From Chloroflexota bacterium (lineage in GTDB: Bacteria; Chloroflexota; Anaerolineae; Anaerolineales; Anaerolineaceae), in the NCBI GenBank assembly GCA_012797215.1, contig JAAZPN010000251.1, forward strand, positions 1 through 11,353: a stretch of 11,353 nt of DNA, written 5' to 3'. A program made the translations under genes and the position numbers. Each line of letters opens with the position of its first letter. Position 1 is the stretch's first letter. The notes below the pieces were generated by a model. That model was not told where the DNA came from and made no database searches. It saw only the letters and a program-made list of their open reading frames with translations. Positions 1 to 6,736 of this stretch are shown piece by piece.

Positions 1-60
1 GCCGTTGACTATAATCGGCGTGGCATTCTGCCCTCCGATGTAAGCCACAATTCCGCACAT
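1..60 (-). CDS. glmS: GlmS, glutamine-fructose-6-phosphate aminotransferase, N-terminal 20 residues (runs off the window)
   Basis: The minus strand from base 60 reads MCGIVAYIGGQNATPIIVNG and stays open to the window edge. This is the N-terminus of GlmS: the initiator Met is followed directly by Cys2, the nucleophile of the class II (Ntn-type) glutamine amidotransferase domain, then the conserved GIV-YIG strand. The enzyme makes glucosamine-6-phosphate from fructose-6-phosphate and glutamine, the first step towards UDP-GlcNAc and peptidoglycan. Start choice is firm, because Cys2 must be exposed after Met removal and GGAAGGAG lies 8 bases upstream. The leader is a glmS ribozyme, which independently confirms the identity. 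PurF and AsnB also begin MCGI, but the YIG continuation and the ribozyme favour GlmS. The isomerase domains lie outside the window. Confidence 0.93.
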   Translation of the reverse strand, partial: MCGIVAYIGGQNATPIIVNG

Positions 61-68
61 CTTCAGTA

Positions 69-76
69 CTCCTTCC
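69..76 (-). promoter_or_regulatory. Ribosome binding site of glmS
   Basis: The minus strand carries GGAAGGAG ending 8 bases before the glmS ATG at 60. Its 5' half also lies in the 3' strand of a predicted long stem (82-72 with 138-128) in the ribozyme's P4 region, so its accessibility may depend on RNA folding or cleavage. Confidence 0.75.
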
Positions 77-264
77 AGTATCGGAGACCGCCCAACCGTT
101 TGGGTTGAAGGTCATTTAGTTGTTCCAGACACAGGAAATCGGATGAACGCTCACCCGGGGGGCATCCGCCGATCTTTCGATTTTCCCAATAAATTGGTTA
201 ACCTTTCCTCGCGGAAAGGAACCCCCGTCCTCGTCACCTGGCAGTTGCCAGGCCTGGCGCTGGT
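72..264 (-). ncRNA. glmS self-cleaving ribozyme/riboswitch (glucosamine-6-phosphate sensor)
   Basis: The minus-strand leader of glmS matches the glmS ribozyme in order and in conserved sequence. The cleavage-site segment A-GCGCC puts the scissile bond between 261 (A-1) and 260 (G1). Next is P1, a perfect 6-bp hairpin (252-247 CCTGGC with 242-237 GCCAGG, loop AACT), followed by TGACGAGG. P2 pairs the G-run at 226-222 with the C-run at 162-157. A 7-bp P2a hairpin with a GCGA tetraloop follows (219-213 with 208-202). The catalytic-core segment ATCGAAAGATCGGCGGATG ends just before the P2 3' strand; its GGCG (170-167) can pair with the GCGCC after the cleavage site (P2.2). P3 is CGGGTGA-GCGT-TCATCCG. 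A long P4-like stem (138-128 with 82-72, 10 of 11 positions paired) closes the element. In known members, glucosamine-6-phosphate acts as a cofactor for cleavage, leading to mRNA decay and lower GlmS. The P4/P4.1 pairing is my own fold and is less certain than the core. Confidence 0.95.
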
Positions 265-280
265 TTCCGGTGCTGGGTGG

Positions 281-286
281 ATTATA
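281..286 (-). promoter_or_regulatory. Probable -10 box (TATAAT) of the glmS transcription unit
   Basis: A perfect TATAAT lies on the minus strand 12 bases past the mocA stop and 20 bases before the ribozyme cleavage site. Initiation about 7 bases downstream (near 274) would give a roughly 13-nt 5' fragment upstream of the scissile bond, as expected for this ribozyme class. No good -35 box sits 16-18 bp upstream; TTTACA at 316-311 is 24 bp away. The promoter therefore has a strong -10 only. Confidence 0.6.
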
Positions 287-298
287 CAATAAAAAAGA

Positions 299-925
299 TT
301 ATGAGGGATTTGTAAAGAATATTCGGCAAAGCCTGTCGTAATCCGCTTGGGTATCAATATCCAATGCCATATCTTCATCCAACCAGGGCAGCAAAACAGT
401 CGGAAATTCCCCCATCAGCGCTCTTCCGCCCTGGTCTCCCTGGATACTGCTCAGGCGTGAAAACGCCCTGCTTGGGAAAAAAACAGGATTCGCGCGTTGG
501 TCATTAATCAGTGGGACCACCACAGAGTTTCGTTTCCAGGCCAGTTCTTTGATGGCCATAACCAGGTTAACTGAGATTTGAGGTTGGTCTGCTAACATGA
601 ATACTGCGCCAAACAAACCTTCCGGCAGAACTCCCACGCCGGCTTTCAAAGAGGCACCCTGCCCTTGGTCCCATTCCGCATTTTTGACCACCTGGGCATG
701 TCCGAGCTGCGTTTGATTAAGAATTAGTTCATTCTGAAATCCAAGGACCACAACAATTGGATCCAGCCCTGCCAACTCAGCTGTTCGCACGCAGGCTTCC
801 AGGCATGTGCCCCGCCCCCATGGCAGCAATTGTTTGACAGCCCCAAACCGGCTGGAACCACCAGCCGCCAGGATAATTCCTGCAATACCGGGCTGTCTGC
901 CGGGTGAATCAGACAAACCGTGCAT
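299..925 (-). CDS. mocA: MocA-like molybdenum cofactor cytidylyltransferase (MobA-like NTP transferase)
   Basis: This 208-residue protein has the length and motifs of the MobA/MocA nucleotidyltransferase family. The N-terminal nucleotide-binding loop is LAAGGSSRFG (residues 19-28) followed by Lys31 and LLPW. Other landmarks are NAEWDQGQGASLKAG (82-96), the metal-binding DQP (113-115), NPVFF (146-150), GDQGGRAL (163-170) and a C-terminal DIDTQADYDRL (189-199). MocA joins CMP from CTP to Mo-molybdopterin and releases pyrophosphate, giving the cytosine dinucleotide cofactor used by bacterial xanthine-dehydrogenase-type enzymes. CTP rather than GTP specificity is inferred from the neighbours, two molybdenum hydroxylases and XdhC, rather than proven by the motifs. 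The ATG lies 2 bases after the TAA of the molybdopterin subunit gene, so the two are probably translationally coupled; GGGAAG 11 bases upstream is a weak ribosome site. It is the last gene of the operon, and no hairpin terminator follows it. Confidence 0.9.
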   Translation of the reverse strand: MHGLSDSPGRQPGIAGIILAAGGSSRFGAVKQLLPWGRGTCLEACVRTAELAGLDPIVVVLGFQNELILNQTQLGHAQVVKNAEWDQGQGASLKAGVGVLPEGLFGAVFMLADQPQISVNLVMAIKELAWKRNSVVVPLINDQRANPVFFPSRAFSRLSSIQGDQGGRALMGEFPTVLLPWLDEDMALDIDTQADYDRLCRIFFTNPS

Positions 926-927
926 AC

Positions 928-3141
928 TTACGTAATCTTCCCAAGCCCACGCAGAACAGCCTCCGCGGTCAGAGGGAAGCGATTGAAGAGCACGCCGGTC
1001 GCTTGGTATACTGCTTCTATAACTGCGGGAACAAAGGGCAGATATGGCATTTCACCCATTCCCCGGGCGCCATATGGTCCGATTGGATCGGGAATTTCCA
1101 CAATCACACTTTGCACTTCATCCGGAATGTCTACAGACGTCGGTATCATGTATGTCGATAGTTCTTTCGTGCGCGTGATGCCATTTGTCGTGATAAAGTT
1201 TTCCATTAAACTGTACCCGGCAGCCTGCACCACCGCCCCCTCAATCTGTCCTTCCACCAAAGCAGGATTAATGGCCTTGCCGACGTCATCAGCGCAGATA
1301 ACCTTGCGCAGTCGAATCTCTCCAGTAAGCGTGTTCACATCCGCCAGAACCGCTTCCGCGACGTAACCGTAGGCGAAATTTGGGTAACAGTGACCGTTTT
1401 GCTTGTCCGGCTGGCTCGTTTTGGGCGCGAGATAAGTGAAATCACCCACGGCAGGTCTGTCCCCGGCCTCCCATCTTTCCCTGGCAATTCTTGCTGCACC
1501 AAGAATAGCATTTCCCGCCATAAAGGTCATTCGGGAAGCAGAAACGCTGCCGGAATTGCGGGATGTCGCGGTATCAGAAAGGCAGAGTTCTATCTTTTCA
1601 ATCGGCAAACTTAGTGCTTCTGCCGTAAATTGGGCAAAAGCAGTATGCGCGCCTTGGCCCACTTCAGCACCCGCGTGAAATAGCGTGGCTTTTTCGACTT
1701 CCGTATTCCCATGCAGGACTATCTTCGCCGCGCAGTTTTCCTGATATCCAAAGGAGAAGCCAATGTTTTTGTAACCGCAGGCAAAACCCAGCCCGCTCCG
1801 GATTGCAGGGTTGGCGCTCTGCCTGGTTTCTGGTTTTTGCCACCCTTGCGCGCTTTCCTGCCAGCCAGCTGCCAACGCGCACTCCCGTGCAACTTCACGG
1901 ATACTGACTCCTTTAGGGATTGCTTCGCCCATGGATTGGATTGAGCCCTCCTTAAACAAATTCCGCATGCGAAATTCCACCGGATCCATCTTTAATGCTT
2001 CGGCTAGCGCGTTCACCTGCATTTCTGCCATAAATGCCGCTTGGGGGCCGCCAAAGCCGCGAAACGCGCCGGCGGGAATGTTGTTTGTGTAAACTGAATA
2101 AGCATCCGTGCTTACATTAGGAATTTCGTACGGCCCGGTCGCCAGCAAAGTGCTGTTTCCCAGAACTTTAGGGGACGTGTAAACGTACGCGCCGCCGTCT
2201 GAGTACATCTCGCACTGGGCAGCCAGAATTTTTCCGTTTGAATCCGCGCCCCATTTGGCTTTCAGGTAGTAGTAATGACGCTTATGATGCCCAATAATGG
2301 ATTCTTCCCGGCTCCAGACTATCCGAACCGGACGGTCTATGCCTACCTCATGCAATTTTTTTGCAGCCAGCGCCAGAATTATCTGCACAGACATGTCCTC
2401 GCGCCCACCAAACGCGCCGCCAATGGCCGGATAAATTACTCTCACCTTTTCCAGAGGAATCTGCAGTGCGTGCGCGATTTGTTCCTGATCTTCGTGCGTC
2501 CATTGACCGGCAACAATGACCGTAATCACGCCCTCTTTGTCGACATACGCAACACCAGATTCAGGCTGCAGAAACGCGTGCTCTTGAACCGGCGTGTGAT
2601 ATTCCCGCTCACAAATGACAGCGCAGCGTGAAAAAGCTGCCTCCACATCGCCCAAACGCACAACGTTATGATGGAAAATATTGCTCTCGCGTTCCGGGTG
2701 AACGCGAACTGCGTTTTCACGGATGGCTTCTCGCACATCCGTTACCACCGGCAAGTCTTCGTAGTCAACCTGGATAGCTTTCAACCCCTTGATAGCCGCT
2801 TGCTCGGTTTCAGCGATGACCAAAGCTACCTGATCTCCTTCAAATCGAACATGATTAGCAAAAGCTTTGGTGGAATCTGGGCCGCAGAGAACCGGCTGAT
2901 CCATCACGCCCAGACCATATTCGTTTTTTGGAACGTCCCTCGAAGTTAGGATCATTACAACTCCTGGGACTGCCAACGCTTCTTGGACGTGGATAGCCCG
3001 TACCAACGCGTGCGCCTTGTGGGCAAAGAGCACTTTCATCGTGAGTTGGTCGGCAAATTGGAAATCACCCGGATAACGCGCCTTTCCAGTCACTTTTGCC
3101 AATGCGTCCACTCTGGGAATGGATGAGCCTACGGTTTCCAT
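928..3141 (-). CDS. Xanthine dehydrogenase-family molybdopterin-binding subunit (hydroxylase B, large subunit)
   Basis: This 737-residue protein spans the aldehyde oxidase/xanthine dehydrogenase a/b hammerhead domain (about 15-135, opening IPRVDALAKVTGKARYPGD) and the molybdopterin-binding domains. Against the bovine xanthine dehydrogenase active site it keeps the Gln767 counterpart (Q213 in AGQ), Glu802 (E248 in GGAFGGRE), Arg880 (R361 in AFRGFGGPQ) and the catalytic base Glu1261 (E697 in GARGMGE). The cofactor-binding EVGQGAHT lies at 493-500. This full set, including the FRGFGG signature rather than the YRGAGR of CO dehydrogenase, favours a purine hydroxylase acting on hypoxanthine or xanthine. 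The partner is the fused FAD-[2Fe-2S] protein encoded immediately upstream. I chose the ATG at 3141 because GGAGG stands 7 bases before it, it follows the upstream TGA by 2 bases, and METVGSSIPRVDAL is the normal family start. An ATG at 3213 would add 24 unrelated residues read from inside the upstream gene. Confidence 0.93.
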   Translation of the reverse strand: METVGSSIPRVDALAKVTGKARYPGDFQFADQLTMKVLFAHKAHALVRAIHVQEALAVPGVVMILTSRDVPKNEYGLGVMDQPVLCGPDSTKAFANHVRFEGDQVALVIAETEQAAIKGLKAIQVDYEDLPVVTDVREAIRENAVRVHPERESNIFHHNVVRLGDVEAAFSRCAVICEREYHTPVQEHAFLQPESGVAYVDKEGVITVIVAGQWTHEDQEQIAHALQIPLEKVRVIYPAIGGAFGGREDMSVQIILALAAKKLHEVGIDRPVRIVWSREESIIGHHKRHYYYLKAKWGADSNGKILAAQCEMYSDGGAYVYTSPKVLGNSTLLATGPYEIPNVSTDAYSVYTNNIPAGAFRGFGGPQAAFMAEMQVNALAEALKMDPVEFRMRNLFKEGSIQSMGEAIPKGVSIREVARECALAAGWQESAQGWQKPETRQSANPAIRSGLGFACGYKNIGFSFGYQENCAAKIVLHGNTEVEKATLFHAGAEVGQGAHTAFAQFTAEALSLPIEKIELCLSDTATSRNSGSVSASRMTFMAGNAILGAARIARERWEAGDRPAVGDFTYLAPKTSQPDKQNGHCYPNFAYGYVAEAVLADVNTLTGEIRLRKVICADDVGKAINPALVEGQIEGAVVQAAGYSLMENFITTNGITRTKELSTYMIPTSVDIPDEVQSVIVEIPDPIGPYGARGMGEMPYLPFVPAVIEAVYQATGVLFNRFPLTAEAVLRGLGKIT

Positions 3142-3143
3142 AA

Positions 3144-4550
3144 TCAAGCCTCCATCTTCTGGCTGGCAGATTCGATCGCCTGGATAATTTTGTAATACCC
3201 TGTGCAACGGCATAAATTCCCGGATATGCCTCTTTGAATCGTCTCATGATCAGGATGAGGAATTTCCTCAAGCAGCTTCACCGCCGACATCACAAAACCC
3301 GGCGTACAGTAACCGCACTGCACCGCTGAATGGTCGATAAATGCTTGCTGAACCGGATGCAGCGCGTCGCCATTGGCAATCCCTTCGATCGTCGTTATCA
3401 CTGCATTGTGCGCCCGTGGAGCAGGAACAAGGCAGCTAACTACCGCCTTTCCATCCAAAAAGATGGTGCAAGCCCCACATTCGCCTTCTTCGCAGCCGGT
3501 TTTGGTTCCAGTCAGCCCGACATGGTCGCGGATCAGGCTCATGAGGGTGTGGTCACCATAATCAGGAATGATAAATTCCTGGCCGTTTATCAGCGTATGG
3601 ATGACCTTACCGTCCCAATTTTCCGCTGGACGAAAAGAAAACGTGTGTCCTCCATCCAGAGTCGGTACCCGCGCTTGCACTGAATCCGCCAGGTTGCCCT
3701 CAAGAATTTCGGTCAGTGCTTGTTCGACGATGACTTTGAGCATGTATTCGCGGTAGGCGTCCGAAGCCCGCACATCGCTGATCGGCGCCGCGTCAGAAAC
3801 AGCAAGCTCCGCGGCCTTAGCGATAGTCTGTGAATCCAAATTTTTCCCTAGCAGAAAATCCTCTGCGCTGCTGGCATGCAAGACGGTGGCTGCAACGGAA
3901 CCAAGAGTTAGCGCGGCCTTTTCAATTTTGGATCCGCTCAAGACTAGAACCACGCAGCAATTCAGTACGGATATTGCCTGGGCTCTACGCAAGGCGTTCT
4001 TCTTAAAGCAGCCAACTTGGTTTTCATCCATCCCCCGAAATTGAATCTCCAGGACAAATTCGTCAGGCTGCAGCACGGTCTTGCGCAGACCAGTATAAAA
4101 CTCCCGCAGGGGGACAATGCGCGTGCCTTTAAGGGAACGTAGAACCAGCTTCGCGTCCAATGCCATTAAAGGTGTGATGGTGTCGTTAGCGGGGGAAGCC
4201 GTGATGAGGTTTCCAGCCACGGTGCCGCGGTTGCGCAATTGCGGGCTGGCAACCCGTGAGCATGCCTGCAGAAGTGGAAAACCGCGTTGTCTGATCAGAT
4301 TGGAACGAATGATATCGTTATGGGTGACCAAGGCGCCGATGTGTATGGTTCCTTCAACGTCGAGCCAAATCCGGTCTAAACCCTGAACCCGCGAGATATC
4401 CAGAACAGTCTCAAGCTCTGGCCATTTGCCATTGCGAATTTCTACCATCAAGTCCGTGCCACCCGCGATGATTCGCGTCAGTTCAGTCCGCAAAGCCAAA
4501 GCCTCAAGAAGTTCTTCTACGCTCTCAATGATGCGGTAATGTTTCCACAT
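3144..4550 (-). CDS. Fused FAD-binding / [2Fe-2S] subunit of xanthine dehydrogenase-type hydroxylase B
   Basis: This 468-residue protein carries electrons from the molybdenum subunit through iron-sulfur clusters to FAD. The N-terminal half is a CoxM/PCMH-type FAD domain with IIAGGTDLMVE (27-37) and RGTVAGNLITASPANDT (108-124), followed by the CO-dehydrogenase flavoprotein C-terminal region up to about 285. The C-terminal half (about 315-460) is a two-cluster ferredoxin domain: plant-type cysteines C353, C358, C361 and C373, then C412, C415, C447 and C449 in CGYC and CRC. All eight ligands are present. The order is FAD then FeS, the reverse of eukaryotic XDH and of proteobacterial XdhA-type small subunits (FeS then FAD). 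The ATG at 4550 was chosen for its AGGAG and the normal MWKHYRIIES start. A reading from 4649 would add 33 residues overlapping xdhC. It starts 10 bases after xdhC and ends 2 bases before its partner subunit gene. Confidence 0.93.
   Translation of the reverse strand: MWKHYRIIESVEELLEALALRTELTRIIAGGTDLMVEIRNGKWPELETVLDISRVQGLDRIWLDVEGTIHIGALVTHNDIIRSNLIRQRGFPLLQACSRVASPQLRNRGTVAGNLITASPANDTITPLMALDAKLVLRSLKGTRIVPLREFYTGLRKTVLQPDEFVLEIQFRGMDENQVGCFKKNALRRAQAISVLNCCVVLVLSGSKIEKAALTLGSVAATVLHASSAEDFLLGKNLDSQTIAKAAELAVSDAAPISDVRASDAYREYMLKVIVEQALTEILEGNLADSVQARVPTLDGGHTFSFRPAENWDGKVIHTLINGQEFIIPDYGDHTLMSLIRDHVGLTGTKTGCEEGECGACTIFLDGKAVVSCLVPAPRAHNAVITTIEGIANGDALHPVQQAFIDHSAVQCGYCTPGFVMSAVKLLEEIPHPDHETIQRGISGNLCRCTGYYKIIQAIESASQKMEA
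3149..3153 (-). promoter_or_regulatory. Ribosome binding site that fixes the start of the hydroxylase B large subunit
   Basis: GGAGG on the minus strand lies 7 bases before the ATG at 3141 and inside the last codons of the upstream gene. It supports the internal ATG at 3141 over the longer reading from 3213. Confidence 0.8.
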
Positions 4551-4555
4551 AGTTG

Positions 4556-4560
4556 CTCCT
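4556..4560 (-). promoter_or_regulatory. Ribosome binding site that fixes the start of the FAD/[2Fe-2S] fusion
   Basis: AGGAG on the minus strand lies 5 bases before the ATG at 4550, in the 10-base gap after the xdhC stop codon. It supports this start rather than the longer reading from 4649. Confidence 0.75.
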
Positions 4561-5349
4561 TTATTTGGTCTGCCGACCAGAGGGATTGTTTTTGATAGTA
4601 ATAATCTCCGCGAGAATGCTAACCGCGATTTCTTCTGGAGTTTCGGCATGGATATGCAAGCCTACCGGTGATTTCACCAAGGCAAGCTCCTGTTCTGTTA
4701 CGCCATTTTCCAGCAATCCAGCGCGCGTTGCTTCCCAGCGGCGTCTGGATCCAATTACACCAATATAGGTCGGCTTGGTCGCGAGCAGCGCTGGCAGACC
4801 AAGAATATCCAGGTCACTGCCCCTGCTGACATCCACGATGAATGTTTGGCTGTCTATTTGACAGGCAGTCGGAATCTCTTGCATTGGCAGCGGGAGCAGC
4901 AAATCTGCTTCTGGAAAGGCCTCTTGGGTACATAATTCAGCGCGGTCGTCGGACACAACCACCCGAAAGTTCAGGATTTTTCCCACCTTGGCCACGGCCT
5001 TGCCTACGTGCCCCGCGCCGATAACCAGCAGCGTTGGCTGTGCCAAAATCGGTTCGATATACACTTGCATCTCCCCTCCACAAATTCCCAATGACGCATC
5101 GTCCTGACTATTCAGAGAGTAACGCAACAGGCTTGGCTTCTGCGTGTGGAATGCCTCCAAAGCCGCCTTTTTGACGGCTGCTTCTACCTCGCCACCGCCT
5201 ACCGTGCCCATGCTTGTTCCATCGCTGAAGACGAGCATTTTGCTGCCAGCATGCCTTGGAACGCCCCCCTTGGCTTCGACAACGACGCACAAGCACACTG
5301 GCTGCTGGTTCTGATTGCATTCGGCCAGGCGCTGCAGGACTAAATCCAT
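4561..5349 (-). CDS. xdhC: XdhC/CoxI family molybdenum cofactor insertion and sulfuration factor
   Basis: The 262-residue protein has the two XdhC parts. The N-terminal XdhC/CoxI domain carries GGVPRHAGSKMLV (28-40), TVGGGEVE (49-56) and GICGGEMQVYIEP (88-100, with the conserved Cys90). The Rossmann-like C-terminal domain carries LLVIGAGHVG (107-116), an acidic VVSDDR (131-136), YIGVIGSRRRW (195-205) and SPVGLHI near the end. Known XdhC proteins bind the molybdenum cofactor, protect it during replacement of an oxo ligand by sulfur, and pass it to the hydroxylase; they are not part of the finished enzyme. The usual TRGH segment reads SRGSDLD here (175-181). The gene lies between the two hydroxylases, so either or both may be clients. 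The start ATG at 5349 shares its A with the TGA of the pyrophosphatase gene (TGATG), preceded by GGAGG 4 bases away. A TTG one codon earlier is possible but too close to the ribosome site. Confidence 0.92.
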   Translation of the reverse strand: MDLVLQRLAECNQNQQPVCLCVVVEAKGGVPRHAGSKMLVFSDGTSMGTVGGGEVEAAVKKAALEAFHTQKPSLLRYSLNSQDDASLGICGGEMQVYIEPILAQPTLLVIGAGHVGKAVAKVGKILNFRVVVSDDRAELCTQEAFPEADLLLPLPMQEIPTACQIDSQTFIVDVSRGSDLDILGLPALLATKPTYIGVIGSRRRWEATRAGLLENGVTEQELALVKSPVGLHIHAETPEEIAVSILAEIITIKNNPSGRQTK

Positions 5350-6725
5350 CAAACCTCCAGAAGTGAAAGCACAATCGGCAGCAGCTGCTTCTTACGGGAA
5401 ACAACGCCCTCAGCAAAGCGCGTTCCATCCGGCAGCGGCCGATAAGGCAATTCATCCAGGGCCGGAGGAGCATTGACGAAAATAATGCGGCTGGAGCCCT
5501 CTACCACGTCGGTCACCATTAAACCAGCAAAATCCAGACCTTGCCTGTTTTGCAGGTTCTTTAAGGCAGTCTGCAGCTTGGGGATGTAGTCGCCTACCTC
5601 GTAAATATCAGAAGTTTCAGCTTGCGCGATAGCAAACTTATAACCAGCTGTTTCGTAAACTTTCATGTCTGTGGTGACAACCTCGTCGGGCACCTGCGTT
5701 GAGAGGCCTGCGCCAGCCTGTACAATTTTCTCACCGTAAGATTTGATAGTTTCTTCTTCCAGCGTTGAGCCAGGCACAAATGCCCAACGCGCCAGTCGGT
5801 TTGCAGCTGTTCGGTCCCGTTCTGTTGTAGTTGGAGAAGTAAGAATTAGCGTATCGGATAGCAGACCTGCCAACAACAACCCCGCGACAGCCGGCGGCGC
5901 GCTTAGACCTGCGTCCTCCGTTTGCTCTGAAACCAACGTTGACGTGCTTCCCACCGTGTCTACGGTGAACTTGATCGGCTGGTGCGTGGACTGATTGCCT
6001 AACCTATGATGATCGAGTATCTCCAGGAGTTCTGCCTCTTCCAGGGAGGCAATCGATTGCTGGGGCTCGTTGTGATCGACCAACACCACTTTAATGCGCG
6101 GTGGATTAAGCAAGTCTCTTTGCCTCACGACGCCAAGGTACCTTTTATGCTCATCCAACACCCAGTATTCATCAGCCTCCAGACGCAGCAGCCGATTTAT
6201 GACATCTTTGATACGCGTGCCTGTCTGAAATTTGGGTATATCGGTCTGAGCTGCCTCGCGGCAGGGTATATCCAGAAGTTCAGCGATGGTCATTTCCCGA
6301 TATTTAGGATGCGGACCGACGATATTGCGCAAAAAGTCAAACAAGCTTTTGCCGGTCACAATCCCAAAGGGGGTGCCATCGGTATTCACAACCGGCGCAA
6401 TGCCTCCGGTCCGGGTCAGAATCGTCCAGGCTTCCAGCAGTGATTTTTCAGGGCTGACTACATCCAGTCGGCGCATCACGGACTCAAAACGGGGAGAAGC
6501 GTCAGTCAACAGCAAAGGCGGATCGAGATTCAACAACTTCAGCACAAAAGCAGTCTGGCGATTAATCGCCCCTGCGCGGGCGGGGACTGTGGAAGTGCCA
6601 TCGCGTTCGTTCAAGAGCCAGGCATAGCCGACCGCGGACGCTATGGAATCAGTATCAGGATTGATGTGTCCGGTGACGTAGACGCGATCAAGGTATTTCT
6701 GTGTATTTCCAAAGATGGGCATCAT
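5349..6725 (-). CDS. Family II (DHH-type, Mn/Co-dependent) inorganic pyrophosphatase with regulatory CBS pair
   Basis: The 458-residue protein hydrolyses pyrophosphate in the cytoplasm. The DHH catalytic half shows GHINPDTDS (H20, D24, D26), VDHNEPQQS (D217), LDHHRLG (D238, H239, H240) and SDTLIL (D291). The C-terminal DHHA2 domain ends with the substrate-binding SRKKQ (443-447). These match the metal and phosphate ligands of Bacillus family II enzymes. Two CBS domains (about 77-133 and 145-206) are inserted between the first metal motif and DHN, as in CBS-PPases whose activity is tuned by adenine nucleotides. There is no room for the DRTGG domain of the longest forms. Its place inside a molybdenum hydroxylase operon is unusual; I infer that it pulls the pyrophosphate-releasing MocA reaction forward. 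Start codons ATGATG at 6725/6722 are preceded by AGAGG. The gene begins 11 bases after the hydroxylase A stop and its TGA overlaps the xdhC start. Confidence 0.93.
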   Translation of the reverse strand: MMPIFGNTQKYLDRVYVTGHINPDTDSIASAVGYAWLLNERDGTSTVPARAGAINRQTAFVLKLLNLDPPLLLTDASPRFESVMRRLDVVSPEKSLLEAWTILTRTGGIAPVVNTDGTPFGIVTGKSLFDFLRNIVGPHPKYREMTIAELLDIPCREAAQTDIPKFQTGTRIKDVINRLLRLEADEYWVLDEHKRYLGVVRQRDLLNPPRIKVVLVDHNEPQQSIASLEEAELLEILDHHRLGNQSTHQPIKFTVDTVGSTSTLVSEQTEDAGLSAPPAVAGLLLAGLLSDTLILTSPTTTERDRTAANRLARWAFVPGSTLEEETIKSYGEKIVQAGAGLSTQVPDEVVTTDMKVYETAGYKFAIAQAETSDIYEVGDYIPKLQTALKNLQNRQGLDFAGLMVTDVVEGSSRIIFVNAPPALDELPYRPLPDGTRFAEGVVSRKKQLLPIVLSLLEV

Positions 6726-6736
6726 TAACTAGACCT

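Noticed and set aside
287..298. The T-rich run after mocA as an intrinsic terminator
   Set aside because: No GC-rich hairpin precedes the T-run on the minus strand.
311..316. TTTACA as the -35 box for the TATAAT at 286-281
   Set aside because: The spacer would be 24 bp, far from the 16-18 bp needed.
151..378. A 75-codon open frame on the minus strand across the end of mocA and the glmS leader
   Set aside because: It runs out of frame through the mocA 3' end and into the conserved ribozyme core, has no ribosome site and shows no protein family pattern.
2275..2631. Plus-strand open frames opposite the hydroxylase B large subunit
   Set aside because: They are antisense to conserved coding sequence and show no recognisable domain or ribosome site.
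3142..3213. A start of the hydroxylase B large subunit at the ATG at 3213
   Set aside because: The added 24 residues are read from inside the upstream gene, have no family similarity, and the ATG at 3141 has a proper GGAGG and the normal N-terminal motif.
4551..4649. A start of the FAD/FeS fusion at 4649
   Set aside because: It would overlap xdhC by about 90 bases and add 33 basic residues unlike the family; AGGAG before 4550 supports the shorter form.
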